Both the position numbers and the translations under genes were made by a program. From Anammoximicrobium sp964486845 (GTDB lineage: Bacteria > Planctomycetota > Planctomycetia > Pirellulales > Pirellulaceae), in assembly GCA_964486845.1 (NCBI GenBank), contig CAZAQY010000275.1, positions 1 through 11,119 on the forward strand: a DNA stretch of 11,119 nt, in the 5' to 3' direction. Shown piece by piece: positions 9,501-11,119 of this stretch. The notes beneath the pieces are model-generated. The model was not told where the DNA came from, did not search any database, and worked only from the letters and a program-made list of their open reading frames with translations. Position 1 is the stretch's first letter. The number at the start of each line of letters is the position of its first letter.

Positions 9501-9731
9501 CGCCTCGCCGCCTTCGAGCATGCCCGAACCCAATCCCCCGAGGTCGCGGCCGCCGACATATACGAGCAGTTCGTTTGGCTCGATGCTCGGATCCAGGACA
9601 CCCGCGTCTTGGCCGGTCGCAGGGTCCGTGAAGGTCGCGGTCCAGTGGTTCTCGCCAGCGGGTACGATCGCGGCCAAATCGTCGCGCACGTCCTGCAACA
9701 CGTAGTCGGCAGCCAGTTGCAGGAGGTCCAT
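5625..9731 (-). CDS. Multidomain secreted metalloprotease/beta-helix/FG-GAP protein segment
   Basis: This segment has 1368 codons from ATG 9731 to TGA 5627-5625. Order by residue: metalloprotease (1-236) with HELAH at 149-153, GTAPAW after it, a candidate third zinc ligand His197 (HW) and Met-turn LMDP at Met211, ending DIGW; second half of a DUF11 (about 253-309); TTLREAL lead-in (about 313-345) and right-handed parallel beta-helix with NVISGN and GNYIG repeats (to about 766); calcium-binding/choice-of-anchor U domain (770 to about 941); Big_5-like Ig domain (about 942-1046); six FG-GAP blades (about 1062-1368) with DLDGDGDLDAF calcium loops. The ATG is doubtful. The metalloprotease fold begins upstream of the preceding in-frame TGA, the first residues (MDLLQLAADY) are not a signal peptide, and only a weak AGGA lies 4 nt before ATG. 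The segment is most likely continuous with its neighbours on both sides. The protein is probably extracellular (inference). Confidence 0.87.
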   Translation of the reverse strand: MDLLQLAADYVLQDVRDDLAAIVPAGENHWTATFTDPATGQDAGVLDPSIEPNELLVYVGGRDLGGLGSGMLEGGEAGPGGAVAWGTAEFVNNVRTRGELGAGAGIPTDFGPWGGSIAFNMNPAAKFHFGDSLDGLDPDELDFLSVAMHELAHVLGVGTAPAWRSRVDPPTETFPGSFARAEYDAGGAVPLDPELVHWRTGTTDQGEPALMDPVIAAGTREWPTPLDLAALRDIGWNDAPQSRDVPVPYTYSGGTVTFDVSELRAGESITAKVVVRPTQVGVAANSVLVAGAGTDPDPSNNTAQVTTHVDPCPPLVVNSSWDIDDGVSDGRVTTLREALRLANLLPGKDTISFNVPGPYADIFVGSPLPTITDPVVIDGTTQPGYAGTPVVAIYGPTQNTGWNGLHITAGDSTIRGLHIFNFYQTFPSGSITSGNGIVLEERGGNLIEGNYLGSATSYSRGNDTSGITLIHSDGNTIGGATPEARNVISGNYNSGIFLFESSDNVISGNYIGTDPAGQAAVPNGLRIALFASHNNGIGGTASGAGNVISGNRDNGIEVAWQHGLFSGSGSNRIEGNYIGVAADGVTPRGNGLHGVLLNAGLDNIVGGRDPSAANTIAFNGGAGVVYTGSAGRSRILANAIHSNGGLGIDRWPLGVTENAASYWAYPSPDYPTLTDAFSDAGSTRIRGVMKGLPNTNFALDFYSSTAADPSGYGEGQEWVGTATVTTNDVGVASFFVSIPTSVPAGRVIAATATGQMNTSEFSNSVVVAADRDRDGVRDSEEDGGPNSGDADRDGTADSGQEHVATFHNSGDQQYVTLQSSADSALYGVWAIENPSLGNSPYAISFPLGFFDGAVEDAAVGGSTTVTLLLPAGVVPHSFYQFGATAGSTYDSWYEFAFDGTTGAEIFSDRVVLHYVDGGRGDHDLEANGRITFRGGVSGPPAMRVVDTTPAQNDQRAPADTEIAATFGKNIDPATVSDRTFVVHAAQSGQRTVPPSALAAERATATLSPARPFHPGELVEVTATRAIRSADGDAPVSPFTWEFRAAVEGGTATFAQSTVERLDFPETYGVALKDLDGDGDPDVFFANAFPEPSTVWLNNGSGNEHFIDTGQRLGPFDGRDVVLEDLDGDGDADAFVATFGQGNRVYFNDGHGYFTDSGQRLGGEQTLAVSLGDLDGDGDLDAFVAHANGQANSVWLNDGQGQFTDSSQRLESSDSSDGPCPCGETLGLGRDVALGDLDGDGDLDAFVSNFEGAGELWLNDGQGRFSDSGQRVGPAGTRKVALADVDGDGSLDVFLVGTGPDSVWLNDGHGQFNRTGEFQTSLTEGAAVDVADFDGDGDLDALVARRASGSFNPGTLWLNDGQGRFQPAV
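6596..6911 (-). other. Big_5-like Ig domain
   Basis: It has the pattern VVDTTPAQNDQRAPADTEI, ATFGKNIDPATVSDRTFVV and PGELVEVTATRAIRSADG ... FTWEF. This matches the Big_5/SbsA-type Ig-like fold, which usually acts as a spacer in secreted bacterial proteins. It links the second choice-of-anchor U domain to the FG-GAP series. Confidence 0.7.
6910..7426 (-). other. Calcium-binding stretch plus choice-of-anchor U domain, copy 2
   Basis: DRDRDGVRDSEEDGG ... DADRDGTADSGQ (from 7424) leads into a beta domain with WYEFAFDGTTGAEI and VVLHYVDGGRGDHDL. It is clearly homologous to the copy at 10940-10420 and, like it, directly follows a beta-helix that ends in TATxxxNTSEFS. Its end is approximate. Confidence 0.72.
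7432..8794 (-). other. LREA lead-in and right-handed parallel beta-helix (NosD-like)
   Basis: It starts VVNSSWDIDDG ... VTTLREALRLAN, a CSLREA-like lead-in seen before bacterial beta-helices. Helical rungs follow, rich in G, N and I: IRGLHIFNF, GNLIEGNYLG, GNTIGG, RNVISGNYNSGI, NVISGNYIGT, NRIEGNYIGV, ANTIAFNGGAGV. It closes with a beta domain ending IAATATGQMNTSEFSNSVVV. Such folds bind or cleave polysaccharide or act as rigid adhesin rods. No catalytic residues can be assigned from sequence alone. Confidence 0.8.
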
Positions 9732-9824
9732 CTTTTCCTGGCTGTCGAAGAACGGCGGGAAGTACTCTCACGTGTCAGGATTGAAGTAACCCGTGTCGCG
9801 ACTGTAATCGAAACGGATCCGCAA
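9024..9824 (-). other. HELAH zinc metalloprotease domain (metzincin/leishmanolysin-like)
   Basis: The domain runs from LRIRFDYSRDTGYF (9824) through the TGA at 9770 to RDIGW (9024). The zinc motif HELAHVLGVGTAPAW has His at 9287-9285, Glu next to it and a second His at 9275-9273. The residue where matrixin-type enzymes carry their third His is Thr. A His in LVHW (9143-9141), 48 residues after the first, lies 14 residues before a Met-turn-like ALMDP (Met 9101-9099), as in leishmanolysin-type enzymes where the third ligand is distant. Catalytic residues appear intact. Substrate is unknown; it may act on extracellular protein or on its own parent protein (speculative). Confidence 0.75.
9768..9770 (-). 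other. In-frame TGA inside the metalloprotease domain
   Basis: The frame reads ...GYFNPDT-TGA-EYFPPFFDSQEKM.... The FDYSRDTGYF strand before it and the QEKMDLLQLAADY helix after it together form the usual opening of this protease type. A single base change from CGA, GGA or TGG would remove the stop. Confidence 0.85.
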
Positions 9825-11119
9825 CGGCTGGTTGTCGGGCGGTGGTAACGTACGTGCTCCGGTCACCGAGACCACCTGGACGTTCGCCGGCAATGTGTCG
9901 GACAAAACAACGCCTTGGGCCGTGTCCGGGCCGCCGTTGGTGACGGTAAGCGTGTAGGTCAAATTGCCGCCCACACCCACCGGGTCCGGCGTGGCGGTCT
10001 GGGTGACGGCCAGGTCGTTCTCGCGCGGGATCGTCATCGGCGGTGGAGCGACCTGCGTCACCAGCGTGACGGTGTTGTCGCTCGGGTCCAACTCCGGCAC
10101 GGCGCCCGACACCGCCGCCGTGCTGCGGATTTCGCCCGGATCGGTCAGCAACGCCGTGATGGTCACGTCAACACTCTGGCCGTTGGGAAGCGGGCCGAGA
10201 TTCCCAGTAACCGTGCCGCCGGACTCCGTGAGCGTGGCCCCGGAGCTCGAACTGGCCGAGATGAAATGCACGCCACGGGACAACGTGTCGGTGAAGGACA
10301 CGTCGGCCGCCGCATCCGGGCTATGGTTGGTGACGGTGTACGAGTACGCTAACCTCTGGCCGACAAAGGCGGGCAGTGGGCGCGCGCGACCGGTGATCCG
10401 CAGCCCGGGCGCGATGGGCGCTGCCGGCCCGCCCGGATCGACGATCTCACCGTTGACCGCCAGATCGTGGTCGCCGCGGGCGCCGTCCACGAAATGCAGC
10501 ACCACCTTGGGCACCGGCCCTGCCACAAATTCCGCTCCCGTGGTACCGTCGAACAGGAATTGGTACCAGTGCGGAGTCGGATCGTCGGGAGTTGGCCCGT
10601 ACTTGTAGTAGTCGTCGATGGTGACGGACGCCGAAGGAATCATCGTGACCGTGGTGGCGTGCGGCGGCGGGAGCGCGGGCAGGATAATGCTGAAACGGAA
10701 GTATCCCAAATCGAACTTCAACCCCGGCGGCGGCGTGGCGGGCGCCGGACCGGCCTGCACGTCCCGGAATACCGCCTCGCTCTCCGCCACCAGCGTCGTG
10801 TAAACGCCGGTTTCGACGTTGGGAATCGTCACCACCTGGGGCTGCCGGCTGTCAGGGACCCCGTCCTGGTTGCCGTCGCCGCCGTGCGGGCCGTTGTCCT
10901 CGACGTCGTCGCCAACACCGTCGTTGTCGCTGTCCGGCTCGACCGGTACGCAGGCGGAGAATTCGGAGGTGTTGCCGTCCGCGTCGGTCGCCGTTGCGGT
11001 GATCCAACTGGGTATGCCCAACAGCGACGGTTCCACGTCCCAAGTGTATTCACCCGAACTATCGAGGTTGCACTTTAGGAGAAATGTTCCAGTCAAGAAA
11101 CTGATCTTGACCGAAAACC
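9768..11119 (-). CDS. Large surface protein segment: beta-helix tail, choice-of-anchor U, DUF11, start of metalloprotease (5' partial)
   Basis: The frame is open from the window edge (first full codon at 11117) to TGA at 9770-9768, giving 449 visible residues with no true start. A TTG at 11096 could be taken as a start, but coding continues upstream of it. Order: beta-helix tail with the typical ending TATATDADGNTSEFSACV (to about residue 58); an Asp-rich calcium-binding stretch from residue 62 (DSDNDGVGDD) leading into a choice-of-anchor U domain (FDGTTGAEF, LHFVDGARGDHDL) to about residue 232; a complete DUF11 Ig-like domain (about 238-356); the first half of a second DUF11 (about 366-421); then LRIRFDYSRDTGYF, the opening strand of a metalloprotease. 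The TGA follows 13 residues after RIRFDY. Its role is probably extracellular adhesion or a structural scaffold (inference). The ending is unnatural because two domains are left incomplete, so this is probably the upstream part of the next reading frame. Confidence 0.85.
   Translation of the reverse strand, partial: FSVKISFLTGTFLLKCNLDSSGEYTWDVEPSLLGIPSWITATATDADGNTSEFSACVPVEPDSDNDGVGDDVEDNGPHGGDGNQDGVPDSRQPQVVTIPNVETGVYTTLVAESEAVFRDVQAGPAPATPPPGLKFDLGYFRFSIILPALPPPHATTVTMIPSASVTIDDYYKYGPTPDDPTPHWYQFLFDGTTGAEFVAGPVPKVVLHFVDGARGDHDLAVNGEIVDPGGPAAPIAPGLRITGRARPLPAFVGQRLAYSYTVTNHSPDAAADVSFTDTLSRGVHFISASSSSGATLTESGGTVTGNLGPLPNGQSVDVTITALLTDPGEIRSTAAVSGAVPELDPSDNTVTLVTQVAPPPMTIPRENDLAVTQTATPDPVGVGGNLTYTLTVTNGGPDTAQGVVLSDTLPANVQVVSVTGARTLPPPDNQPLRIRFDYSRDTGYFNPDT
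10050..10405 (-). other. DUF11 Ig-like domain, complete copy
   Basis: It has the standard DUF11 course: YSYTVTNHSPDAAADVSFTDTL, then SGGTVTGNLGPLPNGQSV and TAAVSGAVPELDPSDNTVT. DUF11 domains are beta-sandwich stalk modules of bacterial surface proteins. It serves as an internal reference showing where the following DUF11 is interrupted. Confidence 0.82.
10420..10940 (-). other. Calcium-binding stretch plus choice-of-anchor U domain, copy 1
   Basis: An Asp-rich DxDxDG-type stretch (DSDNDGVGDD ... GNQDGVPDSRQ) resembles thrombospondin type-3 calcium loops. It is followed by a beta domain with WYQFLFDGTTGAEF and VVLHFVDGARGDHDL, the signature I associate with choice-of-anchor U domains. That family often lies near a C-terminal anchor, but here it is internal and followed by DUF11 domains. 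Confidence 0.72.

Larger units (their letters stand above)
8805..10022 (-). other. DUF11 domain split by a nested metalloprotease
   Basis: The front half (10022 to about 9856) reads ENDLAVTQTATPDP ... TVTNGGPDTAQGVVLSDTLP ... VVSVTGA. It stops exactly where the complete DUF11 copy would continue with SGGTVTG. The missing back half reappears after the protease at 8978-8805 as SGGTVTFDVSELRAGESIT ... AGAGTDPDPSNNTAQVTTHV. The halves join without loss or overlap against the intact copy at 10405-10050. The inserted block between them is the metalloprotease plus short linkers. Confidence 0.72.
1..11119 (-). other. Candidate single giant surface-protein gene interrupted by two in-frame TGA codons and one assembly gap
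   Basis: All codons from 11117 to 1800 belong to one frame: starts at 9731 and 5615 and stops at 9770 and 5627 are all congruent modulo 3. Only two stops occur in 3,106 codons, both TGA. The DUF11 halves and the metalloprotease are split by the first stop, and the 14-blade FG-GAP series by the second. If the true N gap is a multiple of three, the frame continues to position 1, for about 3,670 visible codons. I infer one gene whose 5' and 3' ends both lie outside the window. Alternatives are a genuinely decayed gene, base errors in an assembly, or three translationally coupled fragments. The last is least likely because the fragments do not end at domain boundaries and lack signal peptides. 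Confidence 0.62.

Noticed and set aside
5625..9770. TGA as a recoded codon (tryptophan, glycine or selenocysteine)
   Set aside because: Trp is abundantly encoded by TGG and only two TGA occur in about 3,670 codons. I saw no selenocysteine insertion hairpin right after either TGA, and the positions show no redox motif. Error or mutation is simpler, though this cannot be excluded without tRNA data.
11094..11096. TTG at 11096 as the start of the first protein
   Set aside because: The frame is open upstream to the window edge and the residues before it (FSVKISF) continue a beta-strand-like pattern. There is no signal peptide or ribosome binding site.

Overview
The window is a GC-rich stretch read entirely on the minus strand. 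It lies inside one or a few very large, repetitive, secreted or cell-surface multidomain proteins. I see no gene start and no confident natural gene end. I find no RNA gene, promoter, terminator, CRISPR array or insertion sequence, and almost no non-coding DNA. The combination of FG-GAP/VCBS calcium-binding blades, tandem-95 Ig-like domains, cadherin repeats, DUF11, choice-of-anchor U, a NosD-like beta-helix and a GEVED domain ('DFGDAPDSY ... GEVEDYPV') suggests a Planctomycetota-like bacterium with giant surface proteins. That assignment is inference from domain style, not proof.

Layout in the direction of translation (high to low coordinates). 11119-9768: tail of a beta-helix, a calcium-binding/choice-of-anchor U domain, DUF11, then the first half of a second DUF11 that breaks off into the start of a metalloprotease. 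9767-5625: the rest of the metalloprotease (HELAH), the second half of the interrupted DUF11, a LREA-type lead-in and long parallel beta-helix, a second choice-of-anchor U domain, a Big_5-like Ig domain and six FG-GAP blades. 5624-1800: eight more FG-GAP blades, five tandem-95 Ig-like domains, one diverged cadherin repeat and nearly identical cadherin repeats running into a 100-N assembly gap (1700-1799). 1699-1: end of a cadherin repeat, GEVED domain, an unassigned beta-rich domain, a galactose-binding-like domain, an Ig-like domain and the start of another galactose-binding-like domain cut by the window edge.

The main observation is that the three apparent genes upstream of the gap share one reading frame. 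They are separated only by two TGA codons (9770-9768 and 5627-5625) with 12 and 3 sense codons before the next ATG. The first TGA falls inside the metalloprotease, which is itself nested inside a DUF11 domain whose halves lie on opposite sides of the stop. The second falls between propeller blades 6 and 7 of 14. Neither downstream ATG is followed by a signal peptide. The simplest reading is a single giant gene (about 3,670 visible codons) carrying two nonsense codons, from sequence error or real decay, rather than three genes. The frame also continues across the N gap if the true gap is a multiple of three. Aligning the repeats predicts 51 bp, or 51 bp plus whole repeat units.
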